Shown here: one piece after another, positions 1-13,349 of the stretch
Layout: every line of letters starts with the position of its first letter
Numbering within the stretch: position 1 is the stretch's first letter
Assembly (NCBI GenBank): GCA_037903475.1
Contig: JBAJFG010000079.1
Coordinates: 248,001 to 312,000, forward strand
DNA from: Ancylostoma caninum
Lineage: Eukaryota; Nematoda; Chromadorea; Rhabditida; Ancylostomatidae
Length of the DNA: 64,000 nucleotides
Direction: 5' to 3'
Translations under genes and position numbers: made by a program
Notes under the pieces: model-generated
The model's input: only the letters and a program-made list of their open reading frames with translations
The model's database searches: none
What the model was told of the DNA's origin: nothing

Positions 1-940
1 GGTTTCTGGAAGGGTCGGGAACCCAGAAACTTCCAGGGAGCTCTTATGAAAACGGGCACTACATGTTTCTCCAGGATTCTCATGACTGGATATCTACAGC
101 AGAAGTTGCATTTTCTATTCAGAAACGCCACAGTGAAGTAATAGTGACCACAGTGATTTATGTATTTGAAGTGAACTCTTGACGAATACCCAAAGAAGTT
201 GGGTAGGGTAACCGTGCATTTACAAGAACCCATAGTCCCCTCGGTCGCGACGTCAACCAGCTGACGCTGACAGGCTTCAGACCAGCGCCCGCGTTGTCTT
301 CGCCGCCGCGTATGTTCCCAGGCATATCGCCTGCCAACTAATGATGGGCGCCTATAGCGGGCCTATTACTGTCCGTCCTTTAAAAAATCGTCGTCGTCGT
401 CGCGCAGTTGAATGACGCGGAAAAACGCGCTGCTCACACTCACTACACCCCACCAACGAACACAACTGGGAAACCGCCATCGGATGGCCTTCCTGCATGC
501 ACCGCGCCGACGCGGAGTACGGTAGCTCGAACTTCGGTAACGAAGCACTTGAAGCAGTGCAGCGCAGCGAGAGCGACGCTCGCTCGCTGCGATATCGATG
601 GCGATGATCTCTCGACGCGACGAACGGACGTGAAATCAAAATACGAACGCCTGTGACCTTCGCTGGAAAAAGATGTTATCGCCGGGCGATTTTATATCGT
701 CCGGCGATCTACAGCCGCGATTTCGTCACCCTCGTCGAACCCACAATTAACCGCGATAAACGCGCGCCACGCACAGCCAACGGTCGTCGTCGTCACCGTC
801 GTTCCAAGAAGTTTCGACGCGTGTGAGCTGAAGAAAGCGGAAATCGCATGTTTGACGGATGTTGGTGTTGGTGGGTCTCGTTGTAGCAGATCGCTGCTGG
901 CTATGGGGAACGGGACTGGAAAAGGCCTGGTAGCCGCTAT
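1..940. other. GC- and CpG-rich stretch, no gene identified
   Basis: From about 240 to 940 the sequence is rich in CG dinucleotides and short (GTC)n-like runs, for example around 388-402, in contrast to the AT-rich DNA that follows. Several overlapping reading frames of 60-95 codons are open on both strands, but GC-rich DNA opens frames by chance and none of the translations looks like a known family. It could be a promoter or first-exon region of a gene running off the left edge; nothing in the sequence decides this. Confidence 0.3.
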
Positions 941-1237
941 TAGCTGAACACAAAACTAGTCAACATAATTTCTAAGCTTTGGATCTATTCCATAAAAAAA
1001 AGCAGAACAGGTGCTCTGAAGAACTCCGCGAGTGGATAATTCCCATGTTCTCTGACCTATAAACCTATGTTCAACCTAAAATATAAATATAAATATAAAG
1101 TAATAAATAAGAGATATAAAAATTCAGAAAAAGCCATCGTCAAAACGTCAGGCCCTATCAATAAACTATTCCACCTACGGATCTGGAAGCAAATAATCCG
1201 AGAGTGGAGTTCCAGAAAAAAACCCTTCGATTTTTCA

Positions 1238-1412
1238 GGGTCCGGATGCATCACTAGAGTTACCTACGGTCAATGGGTCAACGTACCCAAATTTACCCTT
1301 TGACACCGATCAACATTTTTATCTACATGTGACGCAGCCTATACCCAACTGGCACCCATCGGTGATGATACCCATGGTTACCCATCATTCCAATAGTGCA
1401 ACCGGGCCGACA
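1238..1412. repeat. Dispersed repeat with GGGCCCGGATGCATCA-type ends, copy 1
   Basis: The left end reads GGGTCCGGATGCATCACTAG. The right end, read on the other strand, begins TCGGCCCGGTTGCACTATTG, so the ends are imperfect inverted repeats. The interior is full of short modules such as TACCCATGGTTACCC and CAATGGGTCAACGTACCC. Related copies occur near 2.8, 19.3, 20.8 and 22.1-22.6 kb. No coding capacity is visible. It is probably a MITE-like non-autonomous element; I do not recognise the family. Confidence 0.5.
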
Positions 1413-4400
1413 TGCAAAAAATGATTGTTTTCGAAAGAAAAATGGGAATTACTCACAGTTTTAAGGTAAAATGCTACCTATATCTCTTAAAAATTACACT
1501 GTTACTAACCGGTAACTGTAAAATATGGTAAATATGTTAATAATCACAATAAAACGCTCATACAGTTTCTTATGGGGTACAGCCGGCACACCCAATGTCA
1601 AGCCTGTTTCACAGTCCCTACCTAGGACGTATGTCGCATTTTTGTGACCCAGTGGAATACGTGTAGAATGCTAACTACCGACGGGCTGGTCACAGTATAT
1701 ATACAAATATTATAACAATAACTCTTCGGACACAAAATTTCAGGCACAGCGCTATAACACGTTTTCTGCGGCATTGGAGTGATAGCATGTGTCAAAGTAT
1801 CACTTCACACAGAATTGCGAACAGGTTGCCGACATTACACTTGAGAGAATCTTTGTAAAACACATTCCTTAAATGAGAAAGGGATCGTTTTCACGAGAAA
1901 CTGCCCCCACCCTCGAAAGCATGAATCACATTGTAACTCCCATTGATTTTGAGGTGGTTGTAAGGAATAATTTCTCCAGAAAATATAATGGCAAGGAAAA
2001 GGAGGAAAAGGAGGACTTTATGCTCATATCGGTGCCCATTTGCACGTCCTAGATTGCGAAACTCGAAGATCTTTTGGTCGGAAAACTTTTGCGAGTGAAA
2101 ATGATAAGGTGTGACGGAAGCAGGGTAGTTTTGTTAGTCATAGTATGCAAACCAAAGGGTTAGTTACGATTCTAAGCAAAATTTAGGAGAAAAATAAAAC
2201 CCTAACTAGCGATGCATATATGAAGCGACGATGTTTGTGACCGTGCCAAATGAGCTGCTTTCTTGTCTCTCCGGACTGCGGCTTCCGGTTGCTGGAATCA
2301 GAGGTATAAAAGACGTCGAATTTGGGCGGAAAATCTGTGACAGTACCACGAAATACACAAGAATGGATACGAAATAACGAAGATAGTCTTGATATTGGAA
2401 CGAAAAGAAAAGAAAAGCCAAATTCACTTCCTGAGAATGCATCTTGGGATTATAAGTGCACTTACACAAGGAAGTGAGTTTCATATTCGAATCAACCAGG
2501 GACTAATAGGAGCAATCGAAACTCGGAAAGATGAATTTTGCACTCCCACATTTACTTATTTATTCATTTATCTATTTAGCAGCTAATTCTTATGGGTGTG
2601 ACCTATCCCCTTATTTAGGCCTTCCGAAACCCACCTTGTGTTTTATTAATTTTCACTTAAATCCAGAAAAAAAAAGATGGATTTTGACTGTGCGTGGGGC
2701 CAGAAGCATCATTGAGGTTTACATGGTGTACGTGCTAACCTAACTAAATTCATCCTCCATCTGGTATTCATCATCATGTTACCCATGAGTAACACGGTTT
2801 ATACCCAGGTGCTACCCTTGGGTAATCGTACTCATGGGTATGGGATTGCCCATCCTTCTAATAATGCATCCGGGCCCTGATGTATGAATTAAACAAAGGA
2901 AACACATTTCTGAAAAGCTACCTGGAAAGGAACGAACAGTGGAAGCGAGGAATGGTGATGGCGGAGGAGGGAAGGGGGGGGGGGTGGATCCGTGAGAAAT
3001 TTCTGCTGAACTAAAATTCATAAGCAAAATTCTCCTCAAACTAGCCGTTAAATGAGACGTTTAAAATAAATATTGAAAAGAAGCGAAAAATCCTATAGTC
3101 GGGAAGCACTCCTCAAATTTAATAGTCCCAAATGGGATGTGTAAATGCAGTCACCTGCAAACATCATTACTGCTCAAAGGAAAGGAACTAGAGGGAATTC
3201 TAGCCATAATAAGGGAAGATGGAAGCGGTGCATTCAAGATAAACAGTCCAACCACTCCCAAACGCACTTCGGCATGCGCCCACACTAGAAAATGGAACAA
3301 ACGACATCAGCTCTTTCGCATCCGTCGAACCGGTCCAGCATTTTTTCCAAGCGGCTCTTTGCAATCTCGCCCCGCTAACAAAGCAACATTAAAGTGAGAA
3401 TATGACGAGCTTAGAGGAGCCGCGTTAAGCCTCAACCCGACCAGCGCACATCCGGGGGCTGCTTAGCGGACGGATGCATTGCATTTATGACTGCCAGGCT
3501 GGCGCTTAGCGGGCTTTGTGGGAGAAGTCCGCGGATTCTGACCACGGAAGTCCTGGACATTCTGCGATATTTACGGTACTGCGTATGCGCGCTGATCTGC
3601 GCTAAACGTTACGTCATGCGAAGTTTTACGGCGTTCGAGGAGCGTCCGTGGACACCTTCCAGGCGATACATCATCCACATGACGTCGTGGAAGTCAGGAT
3701 CAAAGAGTGGCTCTCCCCTTATCGGCGACTAGCATACGCGACAACATTACGCGAATGAAAGATAACATGACCTGGGATAGCTGCTACAGATCCGCTAACG
3801 GTACTAAGGAGGTTGTAGCGAAAGTCAAGTGGAAGCGTAAATACTGGATAAAAACTAGTCCAGAGTTACGACAATTTAATTTTAATTTCCATCTTCTCAT
3901 AGTAATCAGCACAGAATGAGCTGTATATCACTCTGACTCTCTTTTCTGTAAAAGGTGCTTGGAGATTTCTCAAAGTTTGTGGCAGAAACACCAAAAAATC
4001 TGTACTATATTTCAAATATTCTTTTTTCCAAAGCGATATGATGCAATAGCGTAGATTTCATTGGAATAAATTGCTGGAGTTCCAAGCAAAATTGATTCCC
4101 ATCATAGTGAATCAATGAAAAAAAAAACAATAAAAATCTACTTCCAAATGTCAAGAAATCAGCCAGTTAGAACAAACATTTGCATAGATTCCTCTCGACT
4201 GACCAGCCACTAGATTTACAGAGGCACATCGCCAATTTTTGCGCAACATACTGTAAGTAAGTGCATCGAAGTGCCTGATGACGATGATGTGCGGCTTTGT
4301 ACAGCTATGGACTCCTAATTGGATCTGTAAGGATTAGCCGGTACGCAAACATTGGGGGTGAGACCGGACATCGGGTCAGTACGAGGATTAGTTGTTACAA

Positions 4401-7400
4401 TGAGTAGGATGTGCAACGAAAGAGGTAGAGGTCCCGAGGGTTTGGCGGAGAACATGGGAACGTTGACGACGTAGAGAGAAGAGCTAAAAGTGCTTCAGTG
4501 AGGCTGATGTACTTTCATCTTCAGGGAGTAAACCACAGATTACTGGAAAGTCTTCCTGAAAAGTCGGACAAAATTAAAATATTGGGAGTTTGGGAGGACG
4601 GTCCGGAAAAATTGAGTAAAACAATGCCGGCATGAAAGCGTTTTCCCAACAATCCGAGAAGACATTTTCACGGGCTTCCCCCAGTCTTCATGGTACCCAC
4701 AGCGTAGAGTCGGCAAATATCTCTCAAATTTTAAGCACTGCAGTGATATACCACATTCCGCTCAGTCATTACGCTGCAACTACGGTAAGAGAAACGTATA
4801 AATTAACAGAAGAAAGAAAAAATAAAACTTTGAGAACGAGGTCCCTTCACTGTTTTGGTGCCCGTCTCTTGAAACCCAAGAAAAATAGTAAAGAGAGTCA
4901 AATTTGATTGAAAGTGAGGGTGGAGCTAAAAAAAACCACGTAAAAAGCGATAAAAATAGAAGAGGATCCCTGCAAAGGAAAAAATTCTGGTTAAACTGTC
5001 GCTGAAAGTATAAAGGAAACTGTGGAGAACGTCAAACATCGAATAACCTACCAGCGAATCTAAGATACCAATAATTCCCCCAAATATGGTACCTGCATCC
5101 CATAATGTCATCGGAAAAAACCAGCTAAGCACCTTAGCCGAAGCTCACATCTGGCCAATTCCCAGCCGAGTAAGTGGGCGCCTCCTCGATGGAACAAAGA
5201 ACTTACTGGCTGGCCGGGGCTGTTCGCGCGGGCCAAGCGCTGAGCCCAGCGAAGCGCCTCTAACTTATGACCGGCCGTAAACGACACGGAGACAATACGG
5301 AACTCGACGGGGGAAGACCGTAAACCCGTCGCGTGAAGCCTCAACATCATCGATATTCATTTACAAACGTCGTACCGTCGAGGTCAAGAGTTCGTGGTGG
5401 TCGTTTACGACGACACGGGATGGAGTGGGGTGGGGGTGCGGGTGGTGCAGGGGAGGGTTTTTGGACTGGGTGGGGGGAGTTGGATCGGCTGTGGCGGCGC
5501 GGCTCGATGGCAAGAAACGCTGCTGGAAGTGATAACACATCAGAGAGGGGTTCTTGCCTCGTTGCTACAACCTAAACCTTTTAAACATTAGAAATCACAT
5601 TAGTCACGAAACTGGGAAACTGAACTCGTCGGCTTTTTCACGAGATTGAAGTTCTTCTTGTGAACGAACATCACTTACAGTCCATTATAATGCACAGCTC
5701 ACCCCGAATTCGAAAAAACGCTAATTAAGGGGCACGCGATTTTTTGCGCACCTCGTTAGAAAGGGTGTACTTTGCGTAATGTTTTTGCTGACGGTGTGAC
5801 ACTAATGTTCCTGAAAGTGTTTTAGCGCGGCGAATTGTTTGACTAACGGTAGGGCCGTAACATCCGCGGAATGCAGTGGAATGCTAGAAGCTTCTAACGG
5901 CGCAGTGGTTGACGGGTTGAGACCAAGGATGTCCCGTAAGATGTACGGAGCACAGATTCAAGTTTTTATCTAAAGATTGAATGCCAGCAGCACAATGGTA
6001 GGGTTGTATCTTATTTGTCCTTGAGCTTAGAGCGAGGTTCAGTTCCGCAAGGAATTGTATCCCACAGTACGTGTTCCCTAAGTTATGCTTATAAAGTTTG
6101 TTTTATGTTTCATATATATCATGATGCATTTTTTGGAGCAGATGGGATGCATAAGATTTTCTTCGAAAAACTCGTCCAAGTCCAATCTTTAGCTGCGGGG
6201 AGCCTAGAATATCCCCGAGAACGTGCATGAATCCTACCAAAGCCCCCTTCCTGAACTATCGATTAACTCCCTTTGTGCCCTTGGCGTAATACAAAACAAA
6301 ACCAAACAATAAGCAACAATACTAGATGCTAAATTGTATTATGATGGTAAGGGGCGTGACTCCTGTTCTATGATTGGACCATTCAGCATCAGAGTTTTCC
6401 GCCTTTCTACTGAACTTTTCTGGTATTTATCAATAATGACTTTATATGCCACCCTACCAAGCGACTGATTGTGAGATGATGTTGAAAGGACGAATCTTAA
6501 AGCAGTAGAAACACCCCTTCTACAATATGATATCAGCTGCCATCATTCTTCTCTTGATAGAAGTGTGGGACGCTGGCCTTGGAAAGGACAGCTTGGTCAA
6601 GCTTGTGATTGGTCAGTACGAAGAATTGACCAATAGCAGTGCCTGGCCGCAGCGGCTTTTTTAAAAGCTCCACAATAATTTCATTCCTTTTCTGTCCATA
6701 TATCTAACTTATTCTCGTGTACTTTACTTCCCATGACAACCCAATAGATGGTAAAAAGAGAACGCAGGCCTCTGAGACCAAAACTTCTCCTCTTCCATCC
6801 CCTCCCCCCTCCCCACCTCCCAGCGTCGCCGCGTCGCTTTCCGAATTTCTACGCCAAGCCATAAAAATCATCCCTCCTAATTGCGCAAAATCTACCAAGC
6901 ACCACTGAAGAAGCACTGCCTCGAAGCCCGTAAACAAACAAAAACAACCAAAATCACATCTTACAAAACACGACGCGCACGATTACGGTAGTTTTTACAG
7001 GACCAGCGGCCGCAGGACGAGCGGCACGCCTTTTGTGCTGTGCGGACGTTGTTTTGTCGATTTTTTCCAAACCACAGCATAGCCAAACATTTGCGCGCAT
7101 TCATCAAAGTTGCTGACCGACAACTCGTACGCGACCGCGAACGCGGAAAAAAACACGCGCGCGAGTAGCGCATCGTTTACGCGGCACGATGAAAGACCGA
7201 CTGACACAGCAGAATGGGCCACGAAAAACGGTAAAGAATATGCAAACGCGATTGGGCAAAGCTGATTCCTATGCAGGGTTCAGCTACGAGGTCGCGGAGG
7301 GTGGGGGGGGATGGGGGTTACTGTAGGCAAACATATTCAGGCAAAAGTGAAAATTTCCCGTCTAAAGTCGCATTTCCCAAACAAAAACCTTTCAACGTGG

Positions 7401-7735
7401 TAAGGACGGTCCGCAGCGGTCAAGTGTTTCCGAGACATTTCAATGTAGCCATCGGGTGGGCGATCAAAGGTGTAAGATCAACGAACAAGTGAGGCGGTCA
7501 AGTTCCAAGTTTGTTGAAGATAATGTGCCCGGATGCTGAAGATTTACTCTGACACCAATCGCTCGAAGCTGTTTGGAAGGCAGATTTTGTGTATGAAAAA
7601 ATAGAATCAGTTGGGAGAAATGTTGCCATGGAAACGTCTGCTATAAAAGAGGGGGCACCAGGGAAAGACAGAGAGAGATAGAGACATAGAAAGAGCAAAA
7701 GAAAAGAAGAAGGGAAGAAAGAAGTAAACAAAAGA
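1413..7735. other. Intergenic region without an identifiable gene
   Basis: No supported gene. Besides a partial dispersed repeat near 2.8 kb there are two GC-rich islands, about 5,140-5,560 and 6,960-7,260, with many CG dinucleotides and short overlapping reading frames that resemble nothing known. A G run lies at 2,976-2,985. The remainder is AT-rich single-copy-looking DNA. Confidence 0.4.
2772..2880. repeat. Dispersed GGGCCCGGATGCATCA repeat, partial copy 2
   Basis: This segment contains the modules TTACCCATGAGTAACACGG, TACCCTTGGGTAATCG and ACTCATGGGTATGGG. It ends CTTCTAATAATGCATCCGGG CCC, which is the reverse complement of the terminal sequence of the other copies. The opposite end is not clear, so this is probably a truncated copy. 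Confidence 0.5.
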
Positions 7736-7745
7736 AAGAAAGAAA

Positions 7746-7850
7746 GAATGAATGGAATGGAATGGAATGAATAAATGAACGAGTGAATGAATGAATGAAT
7801 GAATGAATGAATGAATGAATGAATGAATGAATGAATGAATGAATGAATGA
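7746..7850. repeat. (GAAT)n microsatellite
   Basis: About 25 tandem GAAT units, slightly interrupted at the left (AATGG variants, GAACGAGT). A purine-rich GA/GAAA tract from about 7,662 precedes it. The minus-strand frame through it gives a His-Ser-Phe-Ile repeat translation, which is an artefact of the repeat. Confidence 0.9.
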
Positions 7851-10658
7851 GAGAAAGTAATAAATGCTAGGTGGAATTTTCGCAAGTTACCAGTTTATTA
7901 GGTTCTCGTCTATAAAAACAGTATTTTTTGCATAGAATGCCCAAATACTCCCAGAGAATTCTTGGATTAATTTTTCAGTCCGTTCCCCAATGGAGAAAAC
8001 AAGACTAAGAGTTTAAATACTTCTTCCACACCATTCCATAAGTCATTTTTTTTTGCTTTTGAGCAACTGTATAGTTTATTTCTATTGTGTGCTTTTCTCC
8101 AAGACAAGTACATAGTCCCCCCCCCCCCGCATAGAAGGAAATTCCCTTTTCGAAGAATTCAAACAGCCTCTGAAGAAAGAAGAAAGCAATTAGTCACCGA
8201 CGACTACAGCCTGATTCATCTCTGAAACGGCAAAACTCGGCGGGAAGGCGTTCAAAGATTGAGTGCTCCGCATTTCTTACGGGTTCAACTCCTCAAATTA
8301 CAAGGTTACACCCATTTGTCATGAGTAGTTCCCTTGTGAACTGAATAAACTAATTTCATTCCAAGTACTTCCAAGTATGAGGTTCAATTACCCATGTTTA
8401 AGCGGCCATTTAGCATTGGGTTTCGACTTGGATGTTATAGGAATAGGCACGAAAAAACGAAACGGAACCTCAGAGCTTGCCAAAAATAATCGGATACTAC
8501 CGTGATGTAACCAAATGATGCATGGGACCATGTATTTAGTGGGACACAAGGAGACAATGAGGATAATGGAGTACAGCTTGATGTTGATGGCCTGTACTGG
8601 ATGGAAAAATTGCATACAAATAGGAGCTCAAGGTTTCAAAGGCACTGCAGACAACAGTGCCTTATAACTAAAAGTACCTTGATACTTGACAGCTGTCGAG
8701 CAGCTCGGAGACTCATCCTAAAGGGCCACACATAAATTTCTCGGTCTAGATTACCCTTGCTGTGTACTTACGAGTGGTTAACTTTTTTTTCATCATTTCC
8801 TTACTTTTTATTTGTTTATGCATCTATGTACATTTTGCTGTGCAGATCACTTGGTAGGTGGTTCTGAATCGAATACAGTAGGTTGGAGATGATTACAGTT
8901 GCTTGTTATTGACAACATGAGGTCATCATGGAAAAATGATAACAAAGCAACAACAATAGTCAATGAAAAATGTGAAAAAAAAATAGCAGATTGATTATGA
9001 TTGGAGGGCTGTTTGCCCACTACATACATATTTTAGAGATTTGAACACCACTACATACTACAAACATAATGATGGAATATGATTAAGTTAGAGGAGGGAA
9101 CAAAAAAGGTAGCTTCTCTTCGCTGTCACTTGCAGACAGAACTTAGCCTACCTCCCAAAGGAAAAAATCCGGAAGATCCTTACCTCGGAAACCTTTTAAG
9201 CCCCCTCAAAACGTAGAAATCCCAGAGTTTTATTACGTACGTTCAAGGAGTAGGACTCCATTTGGACAATTTTGACACACTTTCTCTCCCTACTCCTACA
9301 GTTTTTCGTTTAGTTCACTTACTCATTTGTTTGTATATTTATTTATGGTTCGTTATTGAGAAGAAGGAAAACGAAAGGCTTCGCAAATATAAGAAGTGAC
9401 AGATACACCAGCGTTTGCTGAACATTCATAAATAATAAATTTAATACTAGGAGCACCTAAATGGGCCTCATTCAGACACAACTGACTACGAAAAGAGACA
9501 CTACTTTGCTTCCTTTTATTCTGAAAGTGCTCTGATTGCCTATTTCACGCCTAGAGAGCAGCCTTCAACCCTTGAATTGTGCTTGTTAATTTGATAATTT
9601 ATCAGAAATGCTATCAAACATAGATGAACATCTAGAAGGAGTTCGTGGACCTAGGTGGGTTTACCCAGGGCATCACGTCTTAAGCATCAAAAATCGACAG
9701 CTAAAACTTACACATACTATGTAACTATAAACACAGGAAGCCCTCTTACGAGAGTTCATCGATATTCGCCACTTGAGAGGAAAAAAACAGGTTGTCTATG
9801 GTCTTTGCAAAATTCTCCGCATCGTCAAGTGCGTACAGCGCTGTAATTTATCGGATCAAGAGGTTTGCGCGTGCATTGAACTCAAGTAAATAGCAACTGG
9901 CGAGGGCATGTGAAGGTCTGTGAAGAGTGGTATGTGAAAAATCATTGTTATCACTGGAAAAGCAAACAACATGCACAGTGCAGCAACGGCTCTTGCCAAC
10001 TGCTGGGGGAGGAAATCATCACAAGACAGGAGAATCCAAGATCAACATGAGGTCAGTCGCCGCTGAACGTTGCATTTCCAGGCGCTGACAGCTGCACAAA
10101 CATCGCGGAAATCTTCTTACAACGCTACTGTAAGGGAACAAAAGGAAAGTAGATTAGGCGCTTCGGCTTACGCAATCAGCAGACATCGCTGTGTGTCACA
10201 ACATCGGCGCTTACAACGAGGACATCTGGCGCAGAACTTACCCCGCGAACGGATTGTCGCGCTCGTCGGCGGGCCACAAATGGTTGATGGATCGCCGCAT
10301 GGCTACGGTAGCCACGCCTCTCGGAGGAGAGGCTGGCTCTGGCACGGCGCCAGAGCAGCTTGATTGATGGGTTGGATGCGGAAAAAGTTCGTTCTGGCAG
10401 AGTTCGTGGCCTTCCTACGGGAACGCCGATGATTTCTGGTGGAGTTCGCATGCGGGGAAGAAGTGTTTGAATCCCTAAGAAACAATAGGGGTCATATCCA
10501 GAGCAGAAATGCTACAAGATACAGAGGAATCACTCAGTTTCCGGACCTAATGAACGCCTTCGAGCTATTTCAGTATGTTCACAGCTCTGTTGAGACTACA
10601 GCATTAGGGACTGGCAAGCTTTCGACGTTATAACAGCATTTTCAAGCCAATAAAATTA
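7851..10658. other. Intergenic region without an identifiable gene
   Basis: AT-rich DNA with a poly-C run at 8,117-8,128 and a GC-rich patch at about 10,170-10,450. No supported coding region. Frames of 75-97 codons in the GC-rich patch are open on both strands and look non-biological. Confidence 0.4.
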
Positions 10659-11945
10659 TCAGGTTGTTGCGAAATTAACTGCCGAAATAGACAGCATAGA
10701 CAGCCCAGTTCAAAATGCTGTAACTCTGTTCAAACTCAACTTTACTTATCAGTATAAAATCCATCAGATTCTACACATCTCTGCTAACGATTCGGTAATT
10801 CACTTATACCTTAACAATAGAAACTAAGATCACAAGATTTTAAGAACTCTTGAAGGGCAATTTCAACATGTTCCAAATCAGGAAACTGCTGCTAACGCAG
10901 GTTTGCTTCGAGAGCCCGGAAAAAGTGATAGCCGGTAGGGGAGAGGTCTGGAGAGTAAGGTGGGTGAGGGAGAACCTCGATGCCTAACTGCGTCAGTTTT
11001 TGCCGGGTAGTTTTGAAGCGTGAGGCCCAGCGTTATCCTGGAGCAGGAGAGGCCCACCTCTGTTCACCACTGCCGGCCACATTTGTCGCAACTTTTCATA
11101 CATCAGGTCTAAGTCACAACAGTAAGACTCTGATATAACAGCCTGACCAGGTTGCAGAAGGCTATAATGAATAACACAATTACAACACCACCAAACTGTC
11201 AACATAACCTTTCTAGGGTGAAGATCTGGTTTAGGGAAGCTTGGAGGGGTAGGGAACTTGTCTACCCATACATAACCACGTTTCTTATCATCAAATGGGA
11301 GCCATTTTTCATCTATAGTTATTAAACGGTCAAGAAATGGCTCGCTTTTCTGGCGAACGAGGAGGTTAGAACCGATCTCGTGGCGGGTGGATGGCTGGTC
11401 ATCGGTCAGATCATGGGGTGTCCACTTTTGCATTTTTCTCACCATGCCAATGGAGGCCAAATGTTTTGAAACTGTAGCATAGTGAACCCCCAGACCTGCC
11501 GCCAACGTACAAGTAGTAGTATCGGGTTTCGTTTCCACCGCTGCTCTCAGTGCTTGATCGTCCAGCGACATCCTTCGACCACGACCGGGTTTATCTTCGA
11601 GATCAAAATCGCCGGAAGAGAATTTTGCGAACCAACACCTCACTGTCCTTTCGGAGGGAGAGTCAGTGCAAAAGCAAGCGCTATTTTACAGGCTGCTTCC
11701 GCTGCAGAATGGCTGAGTTTGAACTCGTACAACATGATCACTCGAAAATCGCGTCGGCTCACCATTTTCGCGATCCTATAGAAAAGTCCAGGGAAGAGCC
11801 AGCTAGATTATTGAGAAAGCATCTGAAAGAGCAGAACAAACCCTACCAGAAGCTAACACTAGTTCTGTTGAAGTTATTGAATTGGGCAAAAAAAAGTTTT
11901 TTTTAAGCATACCATGAAACGGCAATTATTTTCGCAACAACCTAA
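10659..11945 (-). mobile_element. Complete mariner element, hookworm 'bandit'-like, inactive
   Basis: A full-length mariner of 1,287 bp. The left terminal inverted repeat begins TCAGGTTGTTGCGAAATTAA at 10,659; the right, read on the minus strand from 11,945, begins TTAGGTTGTTGCGAAAATAA. Both are flanked by the TA target duplication expected of the family (10,657-10,658 and 11,946-11,947). The transposase is on the minus strand and fills the element. Length, TIR sequence and protein match the irritans-type mariners known from hookworms. The assignment to 'bandit' itself is from family knowledge and was not checked by alignment. Confidence 0.93.
10742..11765 (-). pseudogene. Mariner transposase pseudogene (DD34D with third Asp lost)
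   Basis: Start ATG at 11,763-11,765 (MVSRRDFRVIMLYEF); in-family end at a TAA at 10,742-10,744, giving about 341 codons, the usual mariner length. The N-terminal helix-turn-helix region is followed by a frameshift near 11,680. The WFAKF...GDFDLEDKPGRGR linker, the TIDEKW motif (first catalytic Asp) and LLQDNAGPH (second Asp) are intact. A second frameshift lies near 11,002. Exactly 34 residues after the second Asp the family's third catalytic Asp, in the SPTDYHFF motif, is Gly (GGC; altered base at 10,932). In-frame stops lie at 10,892-10,894, 10,811-10,813 and 10,784-10,786. The protein therefore cannot be active. Confidence 0.92.
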
Positions 11946-13269
11946 TACAATACGTTGCACGAATGGGGAGAATATTTACCGACCGCAGGAAAAGAACAGA
12001 GCTATGAACATACCGAAATGAAGTGTGAGGATTTGAGACAGATCAGTACTGAAAATCATTTGGAGAAGATGTATTCAAAATACAGTTACATCAAAATAGC
12101 TTAGTAGGTAGGTTTTTAGCTTGATGGCTTCCTTATTAAGCTGTCGCATATTCTTTCCGCCGCTGACTCCTTATTCTGCCAAATTTTTGTGAATATCCCC
12201 GGAACTTCCCATCCAGCACGCGTGCAAAGGTTGGAGAATAGTTTATTACTTTTATTTCTTCTATGACGTTTTTTTTTTCTTCTGTGAATTTTCTCTTTTT
12301 TCTTATTCATCTTTTATGAGTCGATCCAGAGAGATGTGAGATTTTTATCTCACCCACCCCAACAATTGGTGAATGCCCCACAGACAACAATAACAAATGA
12401 CTCATAAAAAAGGACAGCGAGGCAAGAACATTGGAAAAAAGTAAAATTTTTCCTAAGAATTTTTCATCATCTGGAAGATTTCCTGAACATAATAGATGTT
12501 GTGTTGGTGGTGCTCATGGTGCTTAATTTTATTCCAATTCATGAATACTATATTTTCAATACATCTTCTCTAAGTGATTTTTATGCATAATTTTTTCCCA
12601 AATAAAAAAATTTCGAGAAGCTATGAAAACATAGCTATGCTTTCAGTCTACCTTTCTGGGAAGGCTGAAAAATTCTTTAGAAAGCCCCGAAATCCTCGAA
12701 GTATTATACATATTTTCCAGTCCATGGTTTAACAGTGAAACCATCAACCATGGTTCGGACGTTTTTCTCATCCGTTTAATAAGAAGATATAATAAAACTT
12801 CAATGTTATATTACAAATATTCAACCGTAGAACATTTCTTCCTACTATAGTCTTAGCTCCTCCAGAACTGGTAAATTTTAACCACCTTGCACACGAAAAG
12901 GGCGGAAATACTGATTAGAGACCTATTTCTTCAAATTTCCATAGTAATGAAAGGGTAGTTCTTCTTTATTAGGATGAAATATCCTGTTATTACTCTTATA
13001 TACCTTTCAAATCGAATAATAGAGAGAAATCTTTTTGTGAGTGCTCGATTTTTCAAATCGGATCCCAGATTTTTACCAGGTTAAATGGGTGAATTGGTCT
13101 TTATTCGGTCCTAAATATAGTTTTTCCAATAGAAACTTCCAAGCACATTTGTGCCATTGTTTTTATGTCATTTTCACCTACTCAATGCCAGGAAATTCCC
13201 AGTTCTGTTCATATGCCAACACCCCACAGCGCCATGCTATTGAGGAATGTTGGGCAGCCAGCTGCCCGT
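11946..13269. other. AT-rich intergenic region, nothing identified
   Basis: Strongly AT-rich sequence with poly-T/poly-A runs, for example 12,268-12,281. Only short low-complexity frames are open. I see no repeat ends, RNA gene or coding exon here. Confidence 0.45.
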
Positions 13270-13341
13270 GACCGCTTGGCGCAATGGTAGCGCGTTCGAC
13301 TCCAGATCGAAAGGTTGGGCGTTCGATCCGCTCAGTGGTCA
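13270..13341 (+). tRNA. tRNA-Trp (anticodon CCA)
   Basis: A 72-nt cloverleaf folds by eye. The acceptor stem GACCGCT pairs with AGTGGTC, with A as the discriminator base. The D stem is GCGC/GCGC with loop AATGGTA. The anticodon stem TTCGA/TCGAA closes the loop CTCCAGA, which places CCA at the anticodon. The T arm is GGGCG-TTCGATC-CGCTC with one G-T pair. Box A (TGGCGCAATGG, from 13,277) and box B (GTTCGATCC, from 13,321) are present for Pol III. No intron is present. All stems are intact, so a functional gene is likely. Confidence 0.95.
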
Positions 13342-13345
13342 GAAG

Positions 13346-13349
13346 TTTT
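13346..13349 (+). terminator. Pol III TTTT terminator of tRNA-Trp
   Basis: A TTTT run starts 5 nt after the tRNA 3' end, as expected for RNA polymerase III termination. Confidence 0.75.

Noticed and set aside
7607..7885. 92-codon minus-strand frame
   Set aside because: Its His-Ser-Phe-Ile repeats come from translating the (GAAT)n microsatellite.
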